DNA of 64,000 nucleotides, taken from positions 12,542,330 through 12,606,329 of the forward strand of contig NC_037265.1 of assembly GCF_000002425.4 (NCBI RefSeq), read 5' to 3'. The first letter of the stretch is position 1, and each line of letters starts with the position of its first letter. Position numbers and translations under genes: made by a program. Source of the DNA: Physcomitrium patens (Eukaryota; Streptophyta; Bryopsida; Funariales; Funariaceae). The notes beneath the pieces are model-generated. The model saw only the letters and a program-made list of their open reading frames with translations. It was not told the origin of the DNA and searched no databases. Positions 32,663 to 44,096 of this stretch are shown here, in pieces.

Positions 32663-34963
32663 CGAGATTATGGAGGTACAAAAGAGGAGGTACTCTCGCG
32701 AGATGAAGGTACCTTTGATGCGAGTTTTATTGGTATATAGGAGAATGGAAATATTATGTATAAGAAAGTTGATGATTTTAAAAGAAAAGAAAGAAAAAGA
32801 TTATATGATATTGAAGGACAGTTATGCAAGATAGGTACATTGCAAGATGATGAGAGGATTTTGGGTGTTTATGAAGAAAATGGGCTGGAAGATTCATTGG
32901 AATTGATTACATCTATTGGGTTAGGGGATAATGATAAGATTGTTGAGATTCATTCGAGAGAAATTTATACCATGCTTGAATCTTTTCAAGCACCAGAAGT
33001 CACAGTAGAGACGAGATATAAAACGGCAGATAAGAAGGTAAAGCTTGTTGCCGGACCATTACCAGAGGATTCTAAAGAACAAATTGGAGAAGCATCAAAA
33101 GAAGCAAGTTTAAGAGATCCAATGAGTATTGGACATCAGTTTACTGAAGAGACTTTTGAAGAATTGAAGATTGGTTCTGATGGTTCTTTATTGCCGGAGG
33201 AAATTACTTGCTTCAAAAAGATGTTGGCTAAACAAGGTAGATCGTTTGCCTTCGAATCTCATGAAATTGGGTGTGTGGATCCAAATATTATAACACCTAT
33301 GGTTATCTTCACTGTACCGCATGTACCTTGGAATCTAAGACCGATTCCAGTACCGAGGGCATATTTACCTAAATTGGTCGAACTATTGAAAGAAAAGATA
33401 AAGATGAAAATATTCGAACGTTCATTTGCGCCGTATTCTAGTCGATGGTTTACGGTACCTAAGAAGAATGGGTCACTACGGTTTATTCAAGATATGCAGC
33501 TGGTGAATGCTTTAACTGTCAAGAATGCAGGAATTGGACCTATTGTGGATGAATTTGCTGAGGCGTTTGCTGGAAGGGCGATCTATTCAATGGGTGATTT
33601 GTATTCAGGTTATGATCAATTTCAACTTGCCGAAGGAAGTAGAGATATGACAACGATGAGGACACCGCTTGGATTGGTTAGAATGTGCACTCTTCCTCAA
33701 GGCGCGACCAACTCAGTTGCGCATATGATGAATGGGATGAATAAGGTATTGAGAGATTTTATTCCGGAAAAGACTATGCCTTTTTTGGATGATGTTCCTA
33801 TAAAAGGGTGCAGAGAAGGAGACAAGGATGAAACTTTAGATACGAGGGGGTGTCGCAGATATGTTGTTGATCATATACAAGATTGTGAAAAGTTTTTAAC
33901 TCGGCTTGGAGAAGTTCAACTTACATTATCGGGTATGAAGTCCGTATTTGGAGTGCGAGAGGTTGTAATTGTTGGACATTTATGCGGATCTTACGGAAGA
34001 AAACCAGATCCGACTAAAGTTGATGCAATTGGAAGGATGAAAGAGGATTGTGGTTCTTTAACAGAGGTTCGCAGGTTTTTGGGTGCATGTGTATTTTATC
34101 GAATCTGGATCCCTCATTTTGCTCACATAGCGGATCCATTATATGAACTGTTATGCAAGGGTTACCGATTTGAATGGAAAGAAAGGCATATTCAGGCAAT
34201 GCAAAGATTGAAGAAATTATTGATGTCACCTCCAATATTGAGGAAGGTTGATTATAAGTGCAATAGACCAGTGATTCTTACTGTAGACGCTAGTCCAATT
34301 GCCGTTGGATGGGCGGTGGGTCAAGATGATTCGAATGGGAGTAGATTTGCAGTTCGATTTGGGGCTAAAGTTTTAGGTATTCGTCAGCGTACATATTCGC
34401 AAGTCAAAAGAGAACTTTGGGGAGTCGTTTCAGCTATGAAAGCTGAAAAGGACTATTTGATTGGGGCAGTAGTAGTAATTGAAACAGATTGCTTGCCATT
34501 GCTTGGAATGATTATTAACTGTTCAACGCCAGATATTGCAATGTTGAGATGGATTGCTTATATTAAGTCACTAAATCCAGAATTTAAGCATATCACTGGA
34601 AAGGACAATTTAGTAGCAGACATGCTATCTCGAGCAAGATACGAGAGGGAGGACGAAATGGTTGAAGACATTGATGATGTCGGATTGAAATTCTATTCAA
34701 TATCGAATCTCAACAGAGAAGACAAGCTATTTCTTGAAGAATCTTATGAAGGAGAATTATTGGATATTGGTCATTATTTGAATACCTTGTCTAAGCAAGG
34801 GAATTGGTCTACAGAAAAATTCAAACAAATAAGAAAAAAAAGCATATGGATTTTTACTTCAAGATGGATTCTTATGGAAGAGACCGAAGAAAGGAATTGG
34901 GATGCCACAACGAGTGATAGGCAAAAGAGAAGAAAAACTAAAATTATTAAAGGAATTTCATGA
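32663..34963 (+). pseudogene. pol: B1 reverse transcriptase and RNase H
   Basis: The coding signal enters this frame near 32655 ('KRDYGGTKEEVLSRDEG'), meets TAG 32738, and is then open from ATG 32756 for 735 codons. RT has 'RWFTVPKKNGSLRFIQD' (about 33445) and FLDD in 'MPFLDDVPIKG' (33775), followed by an insertion-like segment before 'VVIVGHLCGSYGRKPD'. RNase H has 'ILTVDASPIAVGW' (about 34275) and 'IETDCLPLLG' and ends with 'DNLVADMLSRARY'. One extra A in a run near 34845 shifts the frame, so the last ~37 residues to 34963 are out of register. Copies plus-strand DNA and removes the RNA template. Confidence 0.9.
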
Positions 34964-36137
34964 TAGTTTATGGGCAGGGCATAGAGGAATCTGGGCTACT
35001 TTTGCTAAACTCAAGGAACGATATTGGTGGAAAAATATGTATCGAGATGTGCTCTCATTTGTAGAGTCATGTGAAATCTGTCAATCGTATTCTAATATCC
35101 GACATCGAGATGGTCTTCATCCTACGTATCCTTTGGCTATTCATTTTAAATGGGTTGTTGATTTGGTTACTATGCCGGTTGGGTTATGGCAGATGAGATA
35201 TTTGGTTTTAGCTCGTGAAGATTTATCAAATCTAGTAGAAGGAAGAGCATTGAGGACAAAATCTACTGAGGAGATTTGTAGGTTTTTGCTTGAAGATGTC
35301 ATTTGCCGTTACGGGTGCGTAGGAAAAATCACTGCAGATCGTGGAGAATTAAATGCACAAGAAGCTCGTAAGTTCTTTGAAAAATGTGGAGTTAAACTAT
35401 CACTGACTACTGCTTATAATCCAGAAGGGAATGCAAAAAGCGAACGCGGTCACCCGCCGATTGTGAAAGCATTGGTTAAAGCTTGTAATGGGAAGGTTAA
35501 AGAGTGGCCACGGCTTTTGTCATTTGCATTATGGGCAGATCGAACAACACATAGTTCGGTGACAGGATATATGCCAGTAGAACTTATGACAGGTCAAAAA
35601 CCAATTATGCCGATTGAAGAAAAGGTACTTACTTGGAGTATGCTACCATGGGAAGATGGATTGACAAGAGAAGAACTTCTGGCTATTAGGATTCGACAAT
35701 TGGAGCAAAGAACGGAAGATGTCCAGATAGCATTGGAAAGGTTAAAAAGAGCAAGGTTACAAAACAAGGTGCGATTCGATAAGCAACATCGATTGAGACC
35801 AAAAGCAATCGAGGAAGGTGACTGGGTACTTGTTTATGACAATAGTCTGAATAATCAACATAGTACTTTGCGGAAATTTTCAAAACGTTGGTTTGGACCA
35901 TATGTAGTAACAACTGTTCATGATAATGCGACTTACTCATTACGGGAGTTAGATGGTACAAAATTGAAAATACCAATTGCAGGGAAGCGAGTAAAAATAT
36001 TTAAACGAAGACATGCAGTGATGAATATGGAAGACCTTAATGAAGGTACAGAGATTCCGCAGCAAGAAGATGAAAGTGATATGGATAATGAAGGTGACGA
36101 AGACGAACTGGACAAAGACGTAGAGGATATATTCTGA
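34902..36137 (+). CDS. B1 integrase, 411 aa
   Basis: Open frame from the HHCC finger ('HDSLWAGHRG', 'CEICQSY', 34955-35085) through the catalytic core: Asp in 'WVVDLVTMP' (35155), Asp in 'ITADRGELN' (35328) and Glu in 'AKSERGHPPIV' (35435). A GPY-type tail follows ('GPYVVTTVHDNATYSL', about 35895), then an acidic C-terminus instead of a chromodomain. Real coding starts upstream of the ATG, after the A-run frameshift. Phrases such as 'LLEDVICRYGC' and 'LWADRTT' resemble, in my memory, Gypsy integrases of mushroom-type fungi. Confidence 0.85.
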   Translation: MPQRVIGKREEKLKLLKEFHDSLWAGHRGIWATFAKLKERYWWKNMYRDVLSFVESCEICQSYSNIRHRDGLHPTYPLAIHFKWVVDLVTMPVGLWQMRYLVLAREDLSNLVEGRALRTKSTEEICRFLLEDVICRYGCVGKITADRGELNAQEARKFFEKCGVKLSLTTAYNPEGNAKSERGHPPIVKALVKACNGKVKEWPRLLSFALWADRTTHSSVTGYMPVELMTGQKPIMPIEEKVLTWSMLPWEDGLTREELLAIRIRQLEQRTEDVQIALERLKRARLQNKVRFDKQHRLRPKAIEEGDWVLVYDNSLNNQHSTLRKFSKRWFGPYVVTTVHDNATYSLRELDGTKLKIPIAGKRVKIFKRRHAVMNMEDLNEGTEIPQQEDESDMDNEGDEDELDKDVEDIF

Positions 36138-36187
36138 ATCAAACAGCAATTGCGTAAATTGGTGCATACCCGAGGATGCACATGTTC

Positions 36188-36199
36188 AGAGGGGGTGGA
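36188..36199 (+). promoter_or_regulatory. B1 polypurine tract
   Basis: CAGAGGGGGTGG directly precedes the 3' LTR start TGTCGTG. The same tract is seen in B2 and, in reverse complement, at B3. Confidence 0.8.
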
Positions 36200-37539
36200 T
36201 GTCGTGTTGTAACACGAGTATACAGTGAAAATAAAAAGAAAGGGGAATTTTATTAATATTCAATTACCTCGAATATTGGGAGCATCAACCAACTCCAGTA
36301 CAAATACTGAGTGGTCAGGTTCAGTCACTCCGTTACAGTCAGCCGGGGCATACTGAAATGCTCCATTCGATTCCAATAACGGGAGTCAGCAGGAAGAGAA
36401 GGACCAATTCACACGACGGGTTCGAGGAGCCAATTGGATCTAATTTCGATAATCCAATCCGGGTCCTCTTATCCAATATGAGACCTGAATTGGCCGGTCA
36501 ACCCAATGCAGTCTAATTACGGGAAATCCAGGTCTTACTACGGGTCTTAGCCAATCTGACGCGAGGACCAATTTGACCCAATTACGGGAACATCCAGGTT
36601 ACTACGAGCATCTTTCCCAATATAGGACCTAAATTGGTCGGGCGACTCAATGTGGTCCCGATTACGGGGTTCGATTCTGTTTCAGGCTGTCCTGTTCTCT
36701 GTGCCGTTTCAGGGAACGTTGTTTTTGGTAAATGGATTTCTTAAAGGTAAAAACGAAGGAAAAAGCTTGACGGCGAGAGCCAATTTTGGATCCAAGCTTG
36801 AGGTGGGAGCCAATTCCGGATCTAAGACGGAAGATTGAAGATATTCAGAGGATAAGGTTAGGTGGGATATAGTTTTGAGGGGAGAAGGTTTTTTTTCGGG
36901 GGAATCAGGGGGGGAGCGAGTTTTCAAGCTTCTGCAAGGTTACCAATTCGGGTTTTTTTTTATTGGAGGTTTTTGAAGATCAAGGGAATTAGAGAGAGGA
37001 GCTTCATGCTTCGGGTCGGGGAAGGAAAGACATAGAATTTGGATTTTTCTTCTTCGTAGAGTTTTGGGGAAGACTGAGGCAATCGCTGCTGAAGTCAGTG
37101 TTGTAATGGTGAATCGGGATTTTTAAATGAAGTGGGTTTGAATACTCTTGACTGTTTTGTAAAATCGAGTTACGTCTGTGATTGAAGGATTAAAGGGGTG
37201 TCTATAGGATTGAGTATGCGGAGTGAATGAAATTTATTGGATTAATCTAACAGGACAGTCAGTGGATACAAGATCGTAAGTACAAAGGGGTATTGAAGAT
37301 TAACAGTTTGGGTTGTTCGAGGTTCTCTGTAACGTCTAGACACCTACCGGCTGGGACAAAAAAAAGGACTTCGACAAGCAGTCGAAGGGCATCAGTAAAG
37401 ATTTACGATGTATTCTTACAGTCGTTTATATTCCAGAAGTAAAAACTGATAGACTGCTTGACTATCGGTAGATCTCAATACTACCTTCTACAGCCAGACG
37501 CCCGGCGCGTTCTCGAGTAGGAAAGCACGTAATACGACA
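36200..37539 (+). repeat. B1 3' LTR
   Basis: 1,340 bp, TGTCG...ACGACA. By eye it shows 4 differences from the 5' LTR in the first ~790 bp and about 21 in the last ~550 bp. It is followed at once by antisense family A RNase H sequence. Confidence 0.92.
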
Positions 37540-39270
37540 ACGGTGAGAAGGTTATGAGCACTTTCTAGATAATGGTGCCATTCTTGAAATGAATCCATGA
37601 TTGCAAGAAGTTCTTTATCACGGATCTTGTAGTTGATCTCGATTGCTAAAACTTTTCTGGAATGAAAAACTACTGGGTGAAGTTTATCATCTGTTCCCAT
37701 TTGTGACAATCTAGCAGCCAAAGCAAAGTTTGATGTGTTTGTTTCTATAAAAAATAGCTTATAAAAATCAACGCTATACAAAATTAGTGTAGAAACAAAA
37801 ATTGTCTTCAAAGCTGTAAATGTTACTTCCACTTCTTAATTCCATTGAAGTTTGTCTTTACAAGTCCGTGTAAGTTGAGCTGTAATTTGAAAAAAGTCTT
37901 TAATGAAGATCTGATAGTAGTTGAAAAAAGATGTATTCGCCCCGTGTGAAATACATACTTTTCTATCTTGGCATAGAGTCCTGCATCTCTTAGTTTTTGT
38001 AATGCACAACAAACATGAAGTTCATGTTCTTTTGTGCTCTTACAATAGATTAAGATGTTATCTAGGTAACAGAGAATAAAATCATCTAAAAACTCTCAAA
38101 AGACATCATTCATTAGATTTTGGTATGCTATTGGTGGATTTGTAAGTTCAAAAGGCATGACGTTTTATTGGAAATGTCCATACCTTATTCGAAACTCAGT
38201 CTTCCATTCATCTCCTTTTTTTATGCATATTAGATTGTGTGCTCCTTGTAGATCTATTTTTGTATAGATCTTAGCTTATTTCAACTAATCAAAGAGTCCA
38301 GATATCAAAGGTAGTCGGTACTTGTTCTTGATGGTGATTTTGTTTAGTCTCTAATAATCGACACACATCCACAATGATACATCTTTTTTCTTCACAAATA
38401 AAATTGAAGCTCTTGTTGGAGATTCGGAATGGCGTATGAAGTTCTTGGCTAGATTCTCTTCAATATACTCCTTGAATTCAGCTAACTCATTTTGTGATAA
38501 ATTATTGATTGGACCAAATGGCGGTTGTGCTCCTTCTTGAAGGTCAATTAAGCAATCATAGGAACGATGTTTCGAAAGAATATTTGTATTTTTTTTCTCA
38601 AATACATCTTGAAAATCTTGATATTGGCTTGGAATACCACTTAAAGTCTTTCTACTAGTAGAAACATGTATGGCATAAATGACAAAAGGTGATCCTTCTT
38701 TTGCAGCATACAAGAAAGCTCTTGCACGTACAAATACAGATTTAATTGTACTAGATTTATGACTTTCTACTAGATTAACTATGCTCTTAGTTATACTTTC
38801 AAAAAAATCAAGACTATGAGAAGTCCAATCTATTTTATGATTATATTTTTCTAGCCATAATAAATCTAAAATGACTGGATTAGAAGGAGATCTAATGATA
38901 TTAAGTATTACAAAGCTACTATGACTATTAGTTGCTACTTCTATAGGAAGGAATTGATGAGTAACATCTCTTGAAGACAACAGATGACCATCTTTGACTT
39001 CTACATGAACAAGTTTAGTTTTCTTCACTAAAAGTATATTTTATCTTTTAAGAAATTCTTCATCTAAGAAACATGCTGAGGCTCCTAAATCTAGCAAGGC
39101 AAAGGCTTTGTGATGTTTAGATCCTAAAATAACATTTATCATAAAATATGGAGAAGTTTTCGAGGAAAGAATAGGACCTTCATTAGGTGTTGTATAAGGT
39201 TTCAACCGCACGGTCCTTATTATAGCTAGACAAATAAGTTTTTCGATATACTATCTTCTTTAATCGCTGT
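37540..39270 (-). pseudogene. A4: chromovirus pol remnant (RNase H, RT, protease), minus strand
   Basis: Reading right to left: protease (39230-38900; active site near 39090 reads as a D-L-G-like change), RT (38620-37950, YLDD region near 38060) and RNase H (37832-37540). It matches A1 pol, with several stops. The RNase H end is cut by the B1 LTR and the 5' end is cut at 39271 by the B3 LTR. The gag part continues beyond B3 at 48160-48200, so B3 is inserted in A4. Integrase and 3' LTR are missing. Confidence 0.87.
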
Positions 39271-40452
39271 TGTCATATTACGTGCTTTCATGCTCAAGAA
39301 TACACCGGGCGTCTGGCTGTAGAAGGTAGTATGGAGATTCGCTAATATTCAAGCAGTTTATCGGTTTTTGACTGTTGGAATATAAATAACTACAAGAATA
39401 TACCGTAAATCTATATGGATGCCCTTCGACTGCTCACCGAAATCCTTTTTGCCCTAGCCAGTAGGTCTCTAGACGTTACAAAGAACCCCGAACAACCCAA
39501 ACTGCTAATCTTCGGTTCCGCTTTATACTCACGATCTTGTAACCACTGACTGTCTCGTTAGATTAACCCAATAAATTTCATTCACTCCGCATACTCAATC
39601 CTATAGACACCCTTTTAATTCTTCATCATAGACGTAACTCGATTTTACAAAACAGTCAAGAGTAATCACACCCACTTCATTAAAATCCCGATTCACCAGT
39701 ACAACACTGACTTCAGCAATGATTGCCTCAGTCTTCCCAAAATCCTATGAAGAAAAAAAAAATCCAATTCTCTATCTTTTTTCTCCAATCCGAAGCATGA
39801 AGCTAGCTCTCCGATCCTTCTAAAAACTTATTCTCTCTCCTTTAATCCTAATTCTCCCCTCTCTCAAACCCTAGCCTCTGAATTTCTTCAATCTTCTGTC
39901 TTGGATCCGGAATTGGCTCCGCCGTCAGAGCTTTCTCCTCCGTTTTTACCTTTAAGAGATCCTTTTATCGAAAGGACGTTCTCGAAACGGCACAAAGGAC
40001 GGAACAGCCTGAAATGGAATCGAAGCCCCGTAATCGGGACCACATTGAGTCGCCCGACCAATTCAGGTCTCATATTGGCTAAGAGGCCCGTAGTAAGACC
40101 TGATATTCCCGTAATTGGACCACATTGGGTTGCCCGACCAAGTCAGGTCTCATATTGGAGAAGATGCCCGTAATAGAACCTGGATTGGATGTCTTGAAAT
40201 TGGATCCAATTGGCTCTTCGAACCAAGCTCACCCGTCATTGAATTGGTCCTTTTCTTTCCTACTGACTCCCGTTATTGGAATCGAACGGAGTATTTCAAT
40301 ATGCCCCGGCTGACTGTAACGGGGTGACTGATCCTGGCCTCTCAGTATTTGCACTGGAATTGGTCGTTGCTTCTAATATTCGAGGTAACTGAACATTAAT
40401 AAAAGTCCCCTTTCTTTATATTTTCACGGTATACTCGTGTTACAACACGACA
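39271..40452 (-). repeat. B3 3' LTR left part joined to 5' LTR sequence (probable assembly chimera)
   Basis: 1,182 bp with TG...CA ends, minus strand. The left 627 bp differ from 46978-47604 at about 15 sites. From 39898 onward the sequence, including 334 bp of flank, is identical to 47605-48493 by eye. The genuine other end of this LTR appears instead at 40887-40994, where about 10 of 108 bases differ. The simplest reading is that the assembly jumped from the 3' LTR into the 5' LTR. Confidence 0.8.
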
Positions 40453-40786
40453 CCGTACTCCTCATTTTATGGTTGCATTACTTTTTTGGACAATGTTTTA
40501 TCTTAAGGATAATTTTTTTATAGATCAAGGATTTGAGCCTCACCAAGGCTCACATGTAGTATGTATGGGTCTCTAAAAGAGGCCACAAGGCCTTAGTCTT
40601 ATCCTTCTAACTACCTTCAAGGTAATACAATCCATATGGAACTTACATACCTTCCTTCATACAAGGACTATACTAGCTACTAGTCCTCCTATTTTCTACT
40701 AGTAAAACCAATCTTTTTGCATTTTTTACTTCATCATGGTATTTAAAAACATTCAATCAGCCAAAAAATCTAGAATGGCATTAAAA
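40453..40786. repeat. Exact duplicate of 48160-48493, probably an assembly artefact
   Basis: 334 bp identical to the flank on the far side of B3, ending at the N gap. The first ~40 bp are antisense family A gag ('ttttttggacaatg'). The rest is an unassigned AT-rich sequence with short palindromes ('gagcctcaccaaggctc'). It should occur once if the B3 locus is a simple insertion. Confidence 0.75.
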
Positions 40787-40886
40787 NNNNNNNNNNNNNN
40801 NNNNNNNNNNNNNNNNNNNNNNNNNNNNNNNNNNNNNNNNNNNNNNNNNNNNNNNNNNNNNNNNNNNNNNNNNNNNNNNNNNNNNN
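40787..40886. other. Assembly gap, 100 N
   Basis: Exactly 100 N, the customary size for a gap of unknown length. It falls inside the B3 3' LTR region. Confidence 0.99.
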
Positions 40887-40994
40887 GTATTTGCACTGGA
40901 ATGGTTCGTGGTTCCTAATATACGAGGTAACTGAACATTAATAAAAGTCCTCTTTCTTTATACTTTCACGGTATACTCGTATTACAACATGACA
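40887..40994 (-). repeat. B3 3' LTR, first 108 bp
   Basis: It follows the integrase and polypurine tract on the minus strand and reads TGTCATGTTGTAATACGAG. It is cut by the N gap and differs from the LTR at 46978-48159 at about 10 sites. Confidence 0.85.
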
Positions 40995-41056
40995 TCCACC
41001 CCCTCTGAACCTGTGCATCCTCCGGTATGCACCAATTTATCCAATAGCTGTTTGAT

Positions 41057-42292
41057 TTAGAATATAATCTTTACGTCTTTGTCCAGTTTGTCTTCGTCAC
41101 CTTCATTATCCAAATCACTTTCATCTTCTCGCTGTGGAATCTCTAAACCTTCATTAATGCCTTCCATATTCACCTCCGCGTGTCTTCGTTTAAATATTTT
41201 TACTCGCTTCCCTGTAATTGGTATTTTCAATTTTGTACCATCTAACTCGCATAATGAGTAAGTCGCATTATCATAAACAGTTGTTACTACATATGGTCCA
41301 AACCAACGTTTTGAAAATTTCCGCACAGTACTATGTTGATTATCCACACTATTATTATAAACAAGTACCCAGTCACCTTTCTAAATTGCTTTAGGTCTCA
41401 ATCGATGTTTCTTATCAAATCGTGCCTTGTTTTGTAACCTTGCTCTTTTTAACCTTTCCAATGCTATTTGCACATCTTCCGATCTTTGCTCCAATTGTCG
41501 AATCCTAACAGTCAGAAGTTCTTCTCTTGTCAGTCTATCTTTCCATGGTAGCATATTCCAAATAAGTACCTTTTCTTCAATCGGCATAATTGGTTTTCGA
41601 CCTGTTATAAGTTCTACTGGCATATATCTTCTCATCGAACTATGTGTTGTTCCATCAGCCCATAATACAAATGACAAAAGTCGTGGCCACTCTTTAACTT
41701 TCCCATTACAAGCTTTGACTAATGCTTTTACAATCGGTGGGTGACCGCGTTCGCTTTTTGCATTCCCTTTCGGATTATAAGCAGTAGTCAATGATAGTTT
41801 GACTCCACATCTTTCAAAGAACTTACGAGCTTCTTGTGCATTTAATTCTCCACCATCTGCAGTGATTTTTCCTATGCATCCGTAGTGGCAAATGACATCT
41901 TCAAGCAAAAATCTACAAATCTCCTCTGTAGATTTTGTCCTCAATGCTCTTCCTTCTACTTGATTTGATAAATCTTCACGAGCTAAAATCAAATATCTCA
42001 TCTGCCATAATCCAACTGGCATAATAACCAAATCAACAACCCATTTAAAATCAATAGCCAAAGGATATGTAGGATGAAGATCATCTCGATGTCGGATATT
42101 AGAATACGATTGACAGATTTCACATGACTCTACAAATGAGAGCACATCTCCATACATATTTTCCCACCAATATCGTTCTTTGAGTTTAGCAAAAGTAGCC
42201 CAGATTCCTCTATGCCGTGCCCATAAACTATCATGAAACTCTTTTAATAATTTTAGTTTCTCTTCTTTTTTGCCTATCACTCGTTGTGGCAT
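41057..42292 (-). pseudogene. B3 integrase
   Basis: Closely similar to B1 integrase: HHCC finger (42240-42115), catalytic D ('WVVDLVIMP'), D in 'ITADGGELN' and E in 'AKSERGHPPIV'. A stop at 41378-41380 splits the 303-codon front part from the 96-codon tail with the GPY module and acidic end. The frame is otherwise open. Confidence 0.87.
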
Positions 42293-42364
42293 CCCAATTC
42301 CTTTCTTCGGTCTCTTTCATAAGAATCTATCTCGAAGCAAAAATCTATATGCTATTTTTCTTAT

Positions 42365-44071
42365 TTACTTGAATTTTTCTATAGACCAATTCCCCTGCTT
42401 AGTCAAGGTATTCAAGTAATGACCAATATCCAATAATTCTCCTTCATAAGATTCTTCAAGAAATAGCTTCTCTTCTTTGTTGAGATTTGATATTGAATAG
42501 AATTTCAATCCGACATCATCAATGTCTTCAACCATTTCGTCCTCCCTCTTGTATCTTACTTGAGATAGCATGTCTGCTACTAAATTGTCCTTCCCAGTAA
42601 CATGCTTAAATTTTGGATTTAGTGACTTAATATAAGCAATCCATCTCAACATTGCAATATCTAGCGTTGAACAGTTAGTAATCATTCCAAGCAATGGTAA
42701 GCAATCTGTTTCGATAACTACTACTGCCCCAATTAAATAATCCTTTTCAGCTTTCATAGCCAAAACAACTCCCCAAAGTTCTCTTTTGACTTGTGAATAT
42801 GCACGTTGATGAATACTTAAAACTTTAGGTCCAAATCGAACTGCAAATCTATTCCCACTTGAATCATCTTGACCCACAGTCCATCCAATGGCAATTGGAC
42901 TAGTGTCCACAGTAAGAATCACTGGTCTATTGCACTTATAATCAACCTTCCTCAATATTGGAGGTGACATCAATAATTTCTTCAATCTTTGCATTGCCTG
43001 AATATGCCTTTCTTCCCATTTAAATCGGTAACCCTTGCGTAACAGTTCATATAATGGATCCGCTATGTGAGCATAATGAGGGATCCAGATTCGATAAAAT
43101 ACACATGCACCTAAAAACCTGCGAACCTCTATTAAAGAATCACAATCCTCTTTTATCCTTCCAATTGCATCAACTTTAGTCGGATCTGATTTTCTTCCGT
43201 AAGATCCATATAAATGTCCAACAATTACAACCTCTCGTACTCCAAATACGGACTTCATACCCGATAATGTAAGATGAACTACTCCAAGCCGAGTTAAAAT
43301 CTTTTCACCATCTTGTATATGATCAACAACATATTTGCGATACCCCCTCGTATCTAAAGTTTCATCCTTGTCTCCTTCTCTGCACCCTTTTATAGGAACA
43401 TCATCCAAAAAAGGCATAGTCTTTTCCCGAATAAAATCTCTCAATACCTTATTCATTCCATTCATCATATGCGCAACTGAGTTGGTCGCCTCTTGAGGAA
43501 GAGTGCACATTCTAACCAATCCAAATGGTGTTCTCATTGTTGTCATATCTCTACTTCCTTTGGCAAGTTGAAATTGATCATAACCTGAATACAAGTCACC
43601 CATTGAATAGATCGCCCTTCTAGCAAATGCCTCAACAAATTCATCCACAATAGGTCCAATTCTCACATTCTTGACAGTTACTGCATGCATCGGTTGTATA
43701 TCTTGAATAAACCGTAGTGACCCATTCTTCTTAGGTATCGTAAACCATCGACTAGAATACGGCACAAATGAGGGTTCCAATATTTTCATCTTTATCTTTT
43801 CTTTTAATAGTTCCACCAATTTAGGTAAATGTGCGCTCGGTACTGAAATCGGTCTTAGATTCCAAGGTACATGCGGTACAATGAAGATAACCATAGGTGT
43901 TATAATATTTGGATCCACACACCCAATTTCATAAAATTCGAAGGCAAACGATCTACCTTGTTTAGCCAACATCTTTTTGAAGCAAGTAATTTCCTCCGGC
44001 AATAAAGAACCATCAGAACCAATCTTCAATTCTTCAAAAGTCTCTTTAGTAAACTGATGTCCAATATTCAT
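42365..44071 (-). CDS. B3 reverse transcriptase and RNase H, 568 codons open
   Basis: Longest intact enzyme frame of this copy. RT has 'MPFLDDVPIKG' (about 43420-43390), then 'VVIVGHLYGSYGRKSD'; RNase H follows with 'ILTVDTSPIAIGW' and 'IETDCLPLLG'. It ends at a TAA that replaces a Gln codon of B1, shortly before integrase. The upstream N-terminal part (44456-44097, 119 codons) is separated by a one-base frameshift in an A-run near 44090. Confidence 0.85.
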   Translation of the reverse strand: MNIGHQFTKETFEELKIGSDGSLLPEEITCFKKMLAKQGRSFAFEFYEIGCVDPNIITPMVIFIVPHVPWNLRPISVPSAHLPKLVELLKEKIKMKILEPSFVPYSSRWFTIPKKNGSLRFIQDIQPMHAVTVKNVRIGPIVDEFVEAFARRAIYSMGDLYSGYDQFQLAKGSRDMTTMRTPFGLVRMCTLPQEATNSVAHMMNGMNKVLRDFIREKTMPFLDDVPIKGCREGDKDETLDTRGYRKYVVDHIQDGEKILTRLGVVHLTLSGMKSVFGVREVVIVGHLYGSYGRKSDPTKVDAIGRIKEDCDSLIEVRRFLGACVFYRIWIPHYAHIADPLYELLRKGYRFKWEERHIQAMQRLKKLLMSPPILRKVDYKCNRPVILTVDTSPIAIGWTVGQDDSSGNRFAVRFGPKVLSIHQRAYSQVKRELWGVVLAMKAEKDYLIGAVVVIETDCLPLLGMITNCSTLDIAMLRWIAYIKSLNPKFKHVTGKDNLVADMLSQVRYKREDEMVEDIDDVGLKFYSISNLNKEEKLFLEESYEGELLDIGHYLNTLTKQGNWSIEKFK

Positions 44072-44096
44072 TGGATCTCTTAAACTTGCTTCTTTT

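Larger units (their letters stand above)
28877..37539 (+). mobile_element. B1: full-length Ty3/Gypsy element, family B
   Basis: This 8,663-bp element has two 1,340-bp LTRs, a tRNA-Trp primer site, gag, protease, RT-RNase H, integrase and a polypurine tract. Domain order is Ty3/Gypsy and there is no chromodomain. By eye the LTRs differ at about 25 sites, with most in the last 600 bp. No perfect target duplication is seen: the left flank is element C ('gacgc') and the right flank is antisense family A ('acggt'). It is the best preserved B copy: its own defects are TAG 32292, TAG 32738 and a +1 frameshift in an A-run near 34845. Two further breaks (TGA 31425 and a frame change near 32655) are shared by all B copies. 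Confidence 0.92.

Noticed and set aside
40736..40918. ORF reading through the N gap
   Set aside because: It is created by ambiguous bases.
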